Of a DNA stretch of 64,000 nucleotides, positions 24,501-34,952 are shown in pieces. Each line of letters begins with the position of its first letter. Position 1 is the first letter of the stretch. The position numbers and the translations under genes are program-made. The notes beneath the pieces are model-generated. The model saw only the letters and a list, made by a program, of their open reading frames with translations, had not been told where the DNA came from and searched no databases. Source of the stretch: Lycocorax pyrrhopterus obiensis (lineage: Eukaryota; Chordata; Aves; Passeriformes; Paradisaeidae); NCBI GenBank assembly GCA_014706295.1, contig JACSVZ010000007.1, positions 62,756,441 to 62,820,440 of the forward strand. Reading direction: 5' to 3'.

Positions 24501-27500
24501 TTTTTAACAATATTTTCTGTGTAGAAAGCAAATTCTTTTGCTTTTAATCAGGAAGAAAATCTCCAGAAAGGTTCAGTGGGTTTGTTGCCAAATTGCAAAG
24601 TCCAGATTGCGCTGAGGAGGAACGGGTGTCCCTCACACAGCCACGGGTGCCAGATGCAGATTCAGAGGGAAAAGAGATTATTTTCCTCATTTTATGTAGG
24701 AAAAGTAGGATGGGACTTGGAGCAACCTGGTCTAGTGGAAGATAATTAAAGGTCCTGAAATATATCCCATGGCAGGGGGTTGGAAGATGAGCTGTAAGGT
24801 CCCTTCCAAGCCAAACCATCCCATGACTCCATGGCTTTTATTTTTCAGCTGGGTGAGGAGGGTTGTGCTTTGCTCTCCTTGGAAGTGCAGGCAGGGCACC
24901 AGAGCTCGGCAGCGTTCCCAAATCCCCTCCAAGGGAGGCTGAGCTGTCTGTCTGTGCTGTGTGGGCCAAGCAATCCGTGGCAGAGCTGGGAATTCTTCTC
25001 CTGAGCCGCCCAAGGATCGAGTTCAGGAGCTTGTGGGAGTTTTGGTGCTGCACAGATTTTGTGTCTGCAGCCCCTGCCTTGTTTCTGTGCTCTGACACCT
25101 TCCCCTGAACTCTGCAGAGTATTTCCACAAGCCCAAAGCTCTGGCAGATCCCTCTCTGGCAGGCAGGAGAGGATGCAGCACAGGGGAATAAGAATTTTAG
25201 GCTTTGCATGCAGAAATGCAAGAAGTAGGTATGTTCTGAGAGGGTTTTCTGTCAGGGCAGCTCTGCTGCACTTTAATCTCTCCCCAAACCATCCCAGCAT
25301 CCAGTGTTGGCTCTTTGCCTGGATTGTAATCTTCCTGGATAGAAAATGAATTCAATCCTCTGCCTTGGAAAACCAACAGTACGTATGTTATGACTTTCCA
25401 TATTGTGATTTCTAATTTAACTAGTGGAAAAAATAGGATTCTAGCTTATTTTTCCAATCCTGGTTTTTGGTTTGTTTTTTTTTTCCAAGATGACACTTAA
25501 ATTTTGTACCTCAGACACAATGTGACATCTGGCTGTGCATAAGGCTCCATCCACAGGGGGCCAAAAATGTGCAGAACTGCCTTTTTGCTTCTCGGTCTGC
25601 AAGATGTCAGTGATAATTGAATTTAACTTTCATTGGATTGACAAGAGGGTTGAACTGGACCGAGAAATTTAAAAGCGTTGACTTAATGTGGAAGGTTTGC
25701 AACTTCTCCCTGTTATTTCCAATTAAATAAGGAAGGTAATTCCCAGAACTTAAACTACTGCTCTAGGTCAGACCATTTTTATTGTGTCTGTCCTTCCCCT
25801 CAGCCTACACAGATGATGCAGGAATAACACAAGGACAGGGAAAGCTCTGCAGTTCCTATGAAACAGCCCCTCCAGGATGTATTTTAGGACCTTTAATTAC
25901 CTGTAACTGATTTAAATCTTTAAACCTGTAGCAACACGTTCCAAGTTGTTGATGAAGTGCATATGAACAGCCTGGAAAAACCCTCCAGGCTGTGTCTCTG
26001 CCTGTGGATACCTCTCCTTTTTTTTCCCAACTCTCTTGTCTGCTGGAGATCTGAGCAGCCTCGGTGGCTGGGTGTGAAATGGATACAGCCCTGAGTGTTC
26101 CAGATCTGATCTTGGAGCAGAGATCCTGCAGTGCCTCTCCAAGGAGGTGTTTGTGTTTTCCTAAGGACAGACAGGAAACAAACCCACAGCAGTCTGACAC
26201 CTTCGTGGTGTGAAGACAGGTGAGGACAGGAACGAGGCTGGTACATGTAATTTTTCAGAGAGGATCTAAATCTATGTATTAGTCACCCATCCAAAGAGAG
26301 AAATCATGTTTCTTTTATATTTGACATGATGCAGATTTGTAATTTCAAGCAAAATGTGCTAAGCACTGGTCTTAATTAATTTCACCTCATTCTCCGAATG
26401 TCTGACTTAGAATTTCTCTGTCAAGACGTGAGTGTGCTGTGAAACTCAGGAATCACTGTCCTGGCTTTCTTTGCAGTGAGTTTTTAGCCCCAATACCCCA
26501 GAAGTTTAGCACAAAAAGAACATAACGTGCTGTTTTCTCTCCTTTTCTTTAGGAAAGGTTGTTTGTCAGTGAAGAGAACGTTGATGGATTTCTAGGCACT
26601 GCTTTCTGCCCTTCCCCTTGCTCCCAATCAGCACTGGAAAGCCAGCCATTAATTGAAGTGCTGGATGTTACTGAGGACAGAATTCAAATCAGGGTGGAGG
26701 TAAGGATCCCTGTGAGCAGCACAGGCTGATTTATGTTCTTCAGCAAGATCCTATCAAATCCCACCGAAACAGCTTTGTTCCTCTTTTGTCCTGAGGAAGT
26801 AGGGAAAACCCAGGACTGGGGTTGTTTGCAAGTGTAAATGTCAGTTTTCAGAAGTGTTTGTGCCATTTAATGTGACCAAAGGATTGAAACCTCCTGTATT
26901 TCATTTGGAAGATGGAGAACTGTGATCCAATCATTTTTAAAAGTGCTTTTTCTTTGCAGGAATAGTTCACTCTCTCAGCCTTGCGCAGGTAGAGAAATCC
27001 TAGAGGGTTTTGTCTGGGAAGAATTCTGTTTCATCTTTATTCAATCCATGTATTTGAATACTTGGTGGGTTCCTGTTGTGTAGATAATTAAACATGAGGC
27101 TATTAATCTTAAACACTGGTCTCAAATTCAATCCTTGTAGTTTCAGGCCTCATTCAGGCTCTGTTCCTCTGTCCAGAACAAGTCAGGCTGTTTCTGGGAT
27201 CTGCCACAGGATTAAACTGTCCTCCCTTGGCAAAATAGATGGGCAGATGAAGAAATCAAAATGTTTATTTTGTAAGGAGGAAAATGTGAGGTAACCCCCC
27301 CACATTCACTGGGATTTCTGGGCAGGCACCGCATCCAAAATTCAGATGAAACTTTTCTTACAGGAACCATGAAAAGCAGGAACAATCAGGTCACTGCAGT
27401 GGCCATGAACTGTGGACTGCAGATGGGGTTAATGTGTAACTGGTTTATTGGGAGGCAAGTTCAGACAAAGCACATGACCTCTGGAAGCGAGCTGGAGGCC

Positions 27501-28944
27501 CGAGGAGTTTCCTAAAGATAGTGGATCCGGCTTAACTTTCACAGCTGGTGTGGGTTGTACATAAAAAAATGAAATTCAAAGTGTTGGAGAGCAGAACTAA
27601 GAAAGGGCAGCTGAGAAACCTGAAATCGTCACACTCCTGTGTGGGGGCAGGAGTTGGGGTCGGTGGTTCTTGAGGGTCCCTTCCAACACAGGGTATTCCA
27701 TGATCGTGTTCATGTGGGAGAATTGTCCAGCTCGGAAAGGACTGACTGCTGTTTGTGTTTCCTGCTGGAGTGAGCAGTGGTTTGGGGGTGTGAGAAAGAT
27801 TCTGTCTTTGGATCCATGAATCCAGCTGCTCTTGGATAGATCCCTACCTGATCCTGACTCTCCAGTGACAGGGACCTACGAATTACCAGTGGTTTTTTGC
27901 CAAAACACCCAGTAATGATGAAATTGGGGAACTGCTGTTTGGACAGCACCTCTCCTGGTTCCTCCTCTCCCGAGGCAAACCACGATTCCTGGATTAGCTC
28001 CGCAGGCTGGGAATTTCCCTAACTGCAGGGTTCCACCCTTGCAACAAGAGTTGAGATCCCCTGGCTATTTCTCTGGCTGCCGAGATTTGGGAATCAGGCT
28101 GGATGTGGTGAGTGGCCGCTGCTGCTCCGGCTTGGCCTCTGCCCAGCCCCGTTTCCTAGAGCAGAGGAAACCCTGGGGAAGCAGAACGACCTCCCTGCCA
28201 CTCATTCCCACAAGCCAGACAAGAGCAGGAAAACCTCAGCACCCGCTCACTTGGCTTCTAGAAGGAGAACCATGGAATCACAACCTGATCTGGGTTGGAA
28301 GGAACCTTAAGGATCATCTGCTTCCAACCCCTGCCATGGGCAGGGACACTTTGCACTATCCCAGTGGAGCTGAGCTGTTGGAGAAACAAATCTCTCCTGT
28401 CTTTGTGTGCACAGTTTGTTCCAGCTATAAAATAATTCATTTATTTCCTTGACAGCCACAGGAGCGCGATGGAGAGGGAACACTTGGCAGCTCAAGGGGA
28501 GCCCTTGCTGGAAAGACCAACAGCAACTACCCCGAAACAAAGGCAGAAACAAACTGTCCTGCAGCTGAGGAGCGTGCTGCAGGATCCACCCCGGCTCCCA
28601 CAGCTGAAACAATAGGAAAAGCAGGCTGTGCTTCACACCATTGTTTGCAGCGTGAACCTCCTGACACCAGTTCAGCGATTCCTGGCGGATCTGGGAGAAA
28701 GGAGCCCGATTTAGAAAGTGCTGCTGCAGCAGGAGACACGGCCCCGGCCCCAGGCTCTGGAAAACAAGGAAAACTGATGGGGGGTCGGGAGGATGAGGAG
28801 CTGCCCCCAGGGCTGGGCAGCAGGGCAGGCTCCCCCATCCTGCGGGAGGTGAACCCCGAGGACGGCAGCGTGCGGATCCTCCGGGATCACCGAACGCGCT
28901 GCCCCGTCGTGTTCCAGAATTCTTTGCTCTATGAGTTGGATTAG
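15504..28944 (+). CDS. DNAAF2: dynein axonemal assembly factor 2 (kintoun)
   Basis: Cytoplasmic HSP90/HSP70 co-chaperone-type factor that preassembles outer and inner dynein arms before export to motile cilia. Coding exons: 15504-17501 (666 codons), 26553-26699 (49 codons), 28456-28944 (162 codons plus TAG), all joined in phase 0, giving about 877 aa against 837 in human. The PIH1 domain covers roughly residues 25-190 (GVEVRFVHPTPGFVLRTS, YINVCSN). The PIH1-CS-like domain is at about 245-340 (PRWSIRHRSYVDLQDYR; LRLRLPYDVDE). A Pro/Glu/Asp/Ala repeat linker spans 403-531. A third conserved region follows at about 575 to the end of exon 1. The C-terminus ends FQNSLLYELD, matching vertebrate kintoun. 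The first in-frame ATG after the X-box cluster starts MAGAGRLHDLDLS and is chosen although the frame is open further upstream. Intron 1 is 9 kb and intron 2 is 1.75 kb. Confidence 0.95.
16710..17096 (+). repeat. DNAAF2: coding minisatellite: Pro-rich (E/D)PPA repeat in DNAAF2 exon 1
   Basis: About 129 codons made almost only of P, A, E, D, S and T in loose 4-6 residue units such as EPPADP, ADPPAE and DPTSEP. The DNA unit (GAACC/GATCC plus CCCGCTGA) is still visibly repetitive. The segment joins the CS-like domain to the C-terminal conserved region and explains most of the extra length over the human protein. Opposite-strand open frames here are by-products. Confidence 0.85.
18868..19005 (+). 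mobile_element. CR1 fragment (DNAAF2 intron 1)
   Basis: Classic CR1 section: GGCTGCCCAGGGCACTGGTGG, CCATCCCTGGAAATG, GTGGCACTT and a trailing GGTTGG. Confidence 0.65.
19724..19828 (-). mobile_element. CR1 3' terminal fragment, reverse
   Basis: Begins on the + strand with GGAATCATGGAATGGTTTGG (reverse of the 3' tail) and ends at GGTTGCTCCAAGCCCC. Confidence 0.8.
20332..20380 (+). mobile_element. CR1 tail remnant
   Basis: TTGGACTTGATGATCCTGG, then CTTTTCC and ATGATTCTATGA: the very end of a classic CR1. Confidence 0.65.
21715..22080 (+). mobile_element. CR1 long 3' copy, left arm of an inverted pair
   Basis: Runs from the GGAGAGGCCATGGAGATGG head block to CCAAGGCCAGGTTGGA. The last ~100 bp of the consensus are missing. 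It faces a reverse copy at 22120-22352. Confidence 0.85.
22120..22352 (-). mobile_element. CR1 3' end, right arm of an inverted pair
   Basis: Starts ACAGAATCCCAGACTGGTTTGG on the + strand and ends CCAATATCCCATCTAAATTT. Its part 22232-22346 is reverse-complementary to 21951-22073. Confidence 0.85.
23280..23442 (+). mobile_element. CR1 3' fragment (DNAAF2 intron 1)
   Basis: Section from CCAGAGAAACTGTGGCTG to CCCAAACCATTCTGAGACTCC. Confidence 0.8.
24266..24490 (-). mobile_element. CR1 of a different subfamily, reverse
   Basis: Opens with AATCATAGAATCATGGAAT, the reverse of a CR1 tail, then CATCCATCCAACCCCTGG and GGGGAAGAACCTTTCCCTG. It lacks the CCCTGCCCATGGCAGG block of the common family in this window. 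Confidence 0.75.
24708..24834 (+). mobile_element. CR1 3' terminal fragment with internal disruption
   Basis: GACTTGGAGCAACCTGG and TAGTGGAAG are followed by a short foreign stretch before CCCATGGCAGG and the CCCTTCCAAGCCAAACC tail. Confidence 0.7.
27650..27708 (+). mobile_element. CR1 tail remnant (DNAAF2 intron 2)
   Basis: GGCAGGAGTTGGGGTCGGTGG, GGTCCCTTCCAAC and ATTCCATGA. Confidence 0.5.
28268..28365 (-). mobile_element. CR1 3' terminal fragment, reverse, 90 bp before DNAAF2 exon 3
   Basis: ACCATGGAATCACAACCTGA, GGGTTGGAAGGAACCTTAA and CCCCTGCCATGGGCAGGGAC in reverse order. The acceptor of exon 3 lies at 28455. Confidence 0.75.
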
Positions 28945-29627
28945 TTTCATTATTTTAGGATTTCCTTCTGTTGTTTGATGCTTGCTCTGACTTCCACGTG
29001 CTGGTGGATGACTTGAGGGCTCAGAGAGGTTCCCACTGAAACCGGTGCAACATCAAAACCTTACGTTGTTAACAATTTTTGGAGTTTAACAATTGCACGG
29101 AAATAATTTTACTTAAAAGAAAAGTTGCAGTTGGAGGTGACTCTGAGCTCCTGGAAAAAAATGTATCTTTATTGTTTACATAAATTTTTTATTCTCTTCC
29201 CACGTTTCAGGGATTATTTGTATATATCCTTGGTCTAATGGCTCCCTCGGGAATTGAGCAGTATTCATCATTTTCCAAACCTTTCATTTGGTGATAACTG
29301 CAGGATTAGACTCGCAGTGATTCTTAGCAATCAAATGAAATTTCTAATTACCCGGAGAAGTTCTAATTAGTCTCCTAGAAATAATCAACATTTATACCCT
29401 GTATTCTATCCTAGTGCTGTGCTTCAGATCTGCAGCACCCAGATATCCCCCAGCTGAACAAATTCCATTGCACAAGAACATCCTCTGGGTGCATGTCTGC
29501 TCTGAAGTATTTACAATTCGTGAAATGGATTCTCTTTATCCAGATTAGATTTATTTTTCACAGTTTCCCTCGAGTTTCGGCGTTTCTCACCTCTCTAAAG
29601 CACAATAACTGAGAGAACACATCTAAG

Positions 29628-29633
29628 AATAAA
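29628..29633 (+). terminator. DNAAF2: candidate DNAAF2 polyadenylation signal
   Basis: AATAAA about 685 nt after the DNAAF2 stop codon; the first canonical hexamer I find downstream. Confidence 0.45.
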
Positions 29634-29654
29634 CTTCCTGTTCCCCTTTCTCCC

Positions 29655-30450
29655 TGCTGCTGAACCAGCTTCTGTTTTCATTTGAGTGCCACAAGGCACA
29701 GAGGTGCTTTAGAGGAGAGTTAAATTTGCCTCGTTTCAGGGCTGCTCTGCCATTGCTGCCACACTTCTCTGTGAAACACGAGTTTGGGTGTGCGGTGAGC
29801 GTTGCTTTCCGAGCTCAGCAGAAGCCACAGCTGCCCGAAACACCTGCCTTACCCTCCCTGGTGGCACATCCTGCTGGAGCTTTGCTGGGCTAAGCTGAAC
29901 CCCATCAGCTTTTTGGGAGAGGTCTCCGAGGGTGAGGCACCAGCACAGCTTCAGCACCAGCCCCGACCTACTGGAACAGAACACGGAGCAATCACCGTGC
30001 AAAATTGTAGTTAAACAACCCCTGGAAAAAGAAAAAAGCAGCATTTTCTTTCTCTAACCTCTTTCTCTGTTCTACAAAAGTTGCTGAGGTGCTTCTGCCA
30101 CAGCCGAGTTCAAAGAGGAGTGGCATTAAAGCAGCTGGAGCATCAACAGCTCCGTGGCTCCAGCTCAGCCCCTTCCCACCACACAGCAGCAGTTTTTACA
30201 CAGCTAATTTGCAAGCAACTTTTTTAAAAAAATCCAAACAAAAGAGGTGGTGTGCCACCAATTTGCTACTCTTTTCTGCCTCAATTAATGAATATCATTA
30301 AAAATTTAATGAAGTTAAATGCACACTGCTAGAAGGGGCGATGGCACATGTCCAGCCCTCGGGATTAAAGAACAGAAACTCCCTCCTCCTTCCCCTCCTG
30401 ACTTTTTAGGAACACGAGATGACATAATCTTCTTGCTGACGATCAAGAAC
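29655..30450. other. convergent intergenic region DNAAF2 / MGAT2
   Basis: Lies between the presumed 3' ends of two convergent genes. No open frame, RNA or repeat is recognisable. Confidence 0.5.
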
Positions 30451-30478
30451 TTCTCTAGGCTTACAAAACAACGGAACT

Positions 30479-30545
30479 TTTATTTTGGCAGAACTAAAAA
30501 AATCATATATTTATCTACATTGTAGTAAAAACAATGAAATTTATT
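30479..30545 (-). terminator. MGAT2: candidate MGAT2 polyadenylation region
   Basis: On the - strand AATAAA occurs at 30540-30545 and 30479-30484 (TTTATT on +), 390-450 nt beyond the stop. An earlier hexamer lies at 30813-30818. Which one is used cannot be told from the sequence. Confidence 0.45.
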
Positions 30546-30929
30546 TTTTTCATCCTTCATATATTCATCAACACAGCGCAACCGAACCGGGACTCGGGGA
30601 TCGGGTGTGGGGTGACCCTGGGTGGGACCCCAGGCACCACCAGAGCTCTGAAGCACCAAAAAAGATGCACTTAAAAGTGTTCTCCTCCTCCTCCTCCCAG
30701 CAAACACAACAGCAGGTCACTTTTTGCGTAGGGGCTGCAGCACGTCACCCGTTTCCAAAACGTGGTTGCCAAATATGAGAGATTACTATTTTGGGACACC
30801 TTTAACAAGAATGTTTATTCATATTAAAGCAGAAACCAACTCATAAATGCTGTTTATACACGTGTGTGTGTGCCTGTAAAAGACACAATGGGACAACTCA
30901 AGAAGAAAAGGCGGCTGCGAGGAGGATCC

Positions 30930-32270
30930 TCACTGGAGTCTGCGGTAGCTCTTACACAGTTCGTGGTCCCTGATGTCTCCCCACCCTCCGTTCTTGACGT
31001 GAGGGGACAGAGGAGCCATGGAGTACCTCTTACTGACACTCATCGCCTCAGGAAACAGGTACTGTTGGTTGCTGTTCAAGAGAGAGTCGATTTTGGCACT
31101 CTGGGTGGACGGTCTGCAGGATTTCTTGTGGTGCATGCCACAGTCCCCCGTGTGAAAAATCCTGGGGATTTCAGGAACCAGCACTTTCCAGAACTTTGGA
31201 AGACAAGAGACAGTCAAGTGCTGCAGAGTCCAGTCCCAGTTGTAGTCATCGTAGGTGCAGAAGGCGTCCGTGCACTCGATGAGCTTCTGGTAGGTGTCTC
31301 TGCCGAAGGCCATGCCCATGTTGTGCTCCGTGGACTTCCACGTCTTCATCTCCACCTTGTCGGCGCGGCCGGCGAAGCCGCCCCGCACGGGGCTGTAGGT
31401 GCCCAGGGACACGAGCTGGCACTCGGGGCACTCGCGCTGGCGCAGGGCCCAGAGCTGCTTGAGGACGTGGTAGAAGTCGGGCGCCAGGTAATGATCCTCC
31501 TCCAGGAACAGCACGGGCCCCGCGTGCTCCCGCAGCGCCCGCACGCGCTCCCACACGAAGTGCAGCTTCCACCACCAGTGGTGCTTGGTCTGCGCGAACC
31601 GCGCCTCGCGGTAGTGCCCGAACGAGTCGGGGAACTCGGCGTTGATGCAGCCCAGGCGCAGCGCCGCCGCCTTGCCCACGTCGCGGGGGCAGTCGCGGGG
31701 GTCGTGGCCCGGGAACTCGCGCGGGTACAGCTGGATGCTGAACGGGAAGAACACCTGCAGCACCGGGCAGAAGTCCACGCGGGCCGCCAGCCGGTTCAGC
31801 TCCTCGGCCCACAGGTCGTGGCTCAGCACCAGCAGCACGTTCTCCACGCCCGCCGCCCGCCGCAGCGACTCGAGCAGCAGCCGCAGGTGCTCGGCGCGGT
31901 CGTGCACCTGCACCACGAGCACCACGTCGGGCCGCGCCGGGAAGCGCCCGGCGTTCCGCACCGGCTGGTCGAAGTTCAGGCGGTACACGAGCGAGCGGTA
32001 ACTCAGCGTCGCGTTCTCGGACAGCACCTCCGCCGCCACGGCGGCCGACGCGTTGGCGGCGGGGCGGCGCGCCACCGGCGGCGGGGGCTCGCTGACCCGC
32101 GGCGGCTCCCCGGTGCTACCGGGACCGCCCCGCTGCTGCTGCTGCTGCAGCTGCTGCTGCTGCTGCTGCCGCCGCCGCCCGCCGCCGCCAGTGCCCCAGA
32201 GCGCCAGGGCGCAGAGCGCCAGCGCCAACGCCAGCAGCAGCACCTTGCGCTTGTAGACGCGCAGCCGCAT
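30930..32270 (-). CDS. MGAT2: alpha-1,6-mannosyl-glycoprotein 2-beta-N-acetylglucosaminyltransferase (GnT-II)
   Basis: Golgi enzyme that adds GlcNAc in beta-1,2 linkage to the alpha-1,6 mannose arm, the committed step to complex N-glycans. A single uninterrupted coding exon of 446 aa (human 447) is typical of the gene. It is a type II membrane protein: cytosolic MRLRVYKRK, signal-anchor at about 10-26 (LLLALALALCALALW), then a stem with a Gln tract at 35-46 (Q6-L-Q5) and possible N-glycan sites N72 and N86, then the GT16 catalytic domain from about 95. The metal/UDP-binding EED triad is at 257-259 (FLEEDHYLAP). Conserved KTKHHWWWKLHFVWE-like and GDCGMHHKK blocks and the C-terminal NGGWGDIRDHELCKSYRRLQ are intact. 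Convergent with DNAAF2; LRR1 lies upstream on the same strand. Confidence 0.97.
   Translation of the reverse strand: MRLRVYKRKVLLLALALALCALALWGTGGGGRRRQQQQQQLQQQQQRGGPGSTGEPPRVSEPPPPVARRPAANASAAVAAEVLSENATLSYRSLVYRLNFDQPVRNAGRFPARPDVVLVVQVHDRAEHLRLLLESLRRAAGVENVLLVLSHDLWAEELNRLAARVDFCPVLQVFFPFSIQLYPREFPGHDPRDCPRDVGKAAALRLGCINAEFPDSFGHYREARFAQTKHHWWWKLHFVWERVRALREHAGPVLFLEEDHYLAPDFYHVLKQLWALRQRECPECQLVSLGTYSPVRGGFAGRADKVEMKTWKSTEHNMGMAFGRDTYQKLIECTDAFCTYDDYNWDWTLQHLTVSCLPKFWKVLVPEIPRIFHTGDCGMHHKKSCRPSTQSAKIDSLLNSNQQYLFPEAMSVSKRYSMAPLSPHVKNGGWGDIRDHELCKSYRRLQ
32133..32168 (-). repeat. MGAT2: CAG repeat encoding polyglutamine in the MGAT2 stem
   Basis: Twelve codons, QQQQQQLQQQQQ, nearly pure CAG on the coding strand, next to CGG-rich DNA. 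I do not recall a Gln tract in mammalian MGAT2 stems. Confidence 0.9.
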
Positions 32271-32560
32271 CGTCCCGGCGGCGGCGGCCCCGCTCCGCCG
32301 CTCCCGCCGCCGCCGCCGCCGCCGCCGCTCCCGCTCCCAGCGCGCGCGCGCTGCCGCCGCCCCGCGCGCACACGTTGCCGCTCCTCATTGGCCGCCGCCG
32401 CGGCCGCCGCGGCCCCACCATTGGCTGCAGGAGCCGTCAATCAACTCCGCGGCGCTTCCGTCGCGCAGGGGGGGCCGCGCAGCCGCCGCCGCCGCACCGC
32501 GCTCTGATTGGGCGGTGCCGAGAGGGGGCGGGGCCACGGCGTGAGGGGAGTGGGGGGGCG
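32271..32560 (-). promoter_or_regulatory. MGAT2 CpG-island promoter
   Basis: Very GC-rich with a CGG-type triplet run (about 32305-32330), three CCAAT boxes on the gene strand (ATTGG on + at 32387, 32420 and 32507) and an ETS-like CTTCCG near 32455. No TATA box is seen. Confidence 0.65.
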
Positions 32561-32649
32561 GGAAGGGGCAGCGAAATCCTTCGGGATTGGGGAAAAAATG
32601 GAAAATAACTCTGGAAATGCAAGGACAACACCGGGAAAGCACCCGGGAT

Positions 32650-33720
32650 TCGCGGGAGTAACATAGAAGAGAAGGGAATACTAGGTATGAAAAAATAGCA
32701 CGTTAAAATCATTCTGCAGTGGCAAGAATAAGGTGAAAAATCATTCTAGAAATGCAGGAATAAGATAAAATCATTGTAGGATTGGAAGAATAAAATACTT
32801 CTAAGATGGAAAGAAAATAATTCTAAGATTGAACGAAAATAATTCTAAGATTGAACGAAAATAATTCTAAGATTGACAGGATGAAATAAAATCATTCTGG
32901 ATTTGAAACATTAAGATTATAAAGCCATTCTAGAATGGCAAGAATTAAGAAATTCTCTCCAGCATTCAAAGATTCAGATATTACTTCTAGAATTGCAAGT
33001 ATAAAACGACTCCAAAGTTTTCAATATTAATATAAGAGTAAAATAATTCTAGAATTGCAGGAACAAGATAAGAAAACCATCCTAGATTGACAAGTATAAT
33101 ATTTATAGAAAGAGAAAATAATTCTTGAATTGTTAAGGACAAGGCACAAAACCCATCCTGGGTTGACAAAAACAATAAATAAGATAAAGCTATTCTGGGA
33201 TTACAAGAATGACACAATAAAATTGTTCTAGAATGGCAGAAAAGATAAAATTGTTCTAGAATGGTAAGAACAAGACAAAATATAGATTTAAAAGAGTAAG
33301 ATGATAAAATGTAGAATGGTGACAATAAGAAGTTCGTTCTAGGATTGCAGGAATAATTTATTCTAGATTTGCAAGAATATATGAATAAAGTAGTTCTAGA
33401 AAGGCAAAAATACAAGAGGAAAAAATCTTGAATTGCAAGAATATTGCATTTAAAATCACTGGAATGGCAAGAACACAAGAAAATAATTTAGGAATTGTGA
33501 GAAAAAGGTAAGAAAATAACCAGAACTGCAAGAATAAGGTAAGAACATAATTCTAAATTTTCAAGAAAAATAAGTAATCAAATAATTCTATGATTACAGG
33601 GATAACACCTCATAATTCTAGAATGTCAGGAATACAAGACATTCTAGAATGAGGAGAATAATCGGTAAGAGATTCTAAAATTACGAGGATATAATAAAAG
33701 AAATCTAGAATTACAAATTA
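32650..33720. repeat. AT-rich degenerate minisatellite with TTCTAGAA cores
   Basis: About 1 kb of loosely tandem units of roughly 20-50 bp built from AAGATAAAATCATTCTAGAA, then TGGCAAGAATAA variants. Nine perfect TTCTAGAA octamers occur at 32744, 32928, 32985, 33047, 33226, 33254, 33394, 33616 and 33642. It borders the MGAT2 promoter. No coding potential is apparent. Confidence 0.85.
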
Positions 33721-33799
33721 TGGCAAGCATTCCTCCGCTAATTTTCCTGTCCCACAGGCAGCACCTGGATGAACACATCCGTGAGGGTTTGGCTGAGAG

Positions 33800-34085
33800 C
33801 ATGGAGGGACAGGACACAGGGAATGGCTTCCCACTGCCAGAGGGCAGGGATGGATGAGATATTGGGAATTGGGAATTCCTGGCTGGGAGGGTGGGGAGGG
33901 GCTGGGATGGAATTCCCAGAGCAGCTGTGGCTGCCCCTGGATCCCTGGAAGTGTCCCAGGCCAGGCTGGACACTGGGGCTCGGAGCAGCCTGGGATAGTG
34001 GGAGGTGTCCCTGCCCATGGCAGGGGTGGGATGGGATGGGATTTAGGGGCTCTTCCCTCCCAAACCATCCCGGGATTCTGTGATG
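33800..34085 (+). mobile_element. CR1 3' end
   Basis: Copy of about 285 bp from GGAGGGACAGGACACAGGG to CCATCCCGGGATTCTGTGATGG. Confidence 0.85.
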
Positions 34086-34448
34086 GCTGGGAAGCAAAGG
34101 GGGCTCCAGCAGCCTCCTGCCCTTCTCCACGCCATTCCAGCAGCTTTCAGTGGATTAAGGGAAGCCAAGTCACTTTGGGGATGACATTCCCCCAGGGAAG
34201 CACTGCTGGCTCCCCTGGGAGGTTCTGGGTCACTGCACAGACACCCCCAAATCTGTATCCAGAATTCCTGGAGTCCCACAGGAGCCCAGGATTCTGTGCC
34301 TGCCCCACTTCCCTCCCCTGATCCTGTGCTCCACCCAAAAGGTGTTTCTCCAGGAGGAATCCCTGGGATTCTGCAGTGGGAATCTCTCTCCGTTTACAGC
34401 AGCATCAGCCCAGGGTTAGCTCTGGTTACATGGGAAGGGTGTAATTCA

Positions 34449-34690
34449 TAGGATCATGGAATCATTAAAATTGGGAAAAACCTCTAAAATTGAGTCCAAC
34501 CATTGCCCAGCAGTGCCAAAGCCAGCACTGCCCCACATCCCCAAGTGCCACATCCAGAGGGCTTTGAAATCGCTGCAGGGATGGGGACTCCATCAGTGCC
34601 CAATGCCAGACCCCCCCTTTCCATGATGAAATTTTCCCTAATATCCCATCTAAACCTCCCCCAGCTGGCTCTCACTGCCCTTTAACAGTG
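34449..34690 (-). mobile_element. CR1 (classic subfamily), reverse
   Basis: ATAGGATCATGGAATCATT, AGTCCAACCATTGCCCAGCA, AAGTGCCACATCCAGAGGG and CCCTAATATCCCATCTAAACC, in reverse order of a classic CR1 3' end. Confidence 0.8.
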
Positions 34691-34946
34691 CAACGTGCTG
34701 CCTCCAAACCATCACATGTTCCAGGGCATGGGATTCCTAAAAACTTCTCAAGGGACCTTTGTTCCCTGCTGTTCCAATCTCCCAGTCATGGAGCAGCTGA
34801 CAAGACACGAAATAAAAGAATGTGTGGATACGCTCAACATTTTGGTGTCTTCCCCAGAAAAAGGCCAGCAGTTAATTCCTGGGATAGACTGGATGGAAAA
34901 CTCCTCAGACAAAACACAATCCACAAGTCATAGAAGGGTTTCAGAA

Positions 34947-34952
34947 TTTAAT
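34947..34952 (-). terminator. LRR1: possible LRR1 polyadenylation signal (ATTAAA)
   Basis: ATTAAA on the - strand 660 nt past the LRR1 stop. Weak evidence; no better hexamer was seen nearer. Confidence 0.3.

Noticed and set aside
30864..32507. 547-codon + frame opposite MGAT2
   Set aside because: Antisense shadow of a GC-rich single-exon gene; no homology recognised.
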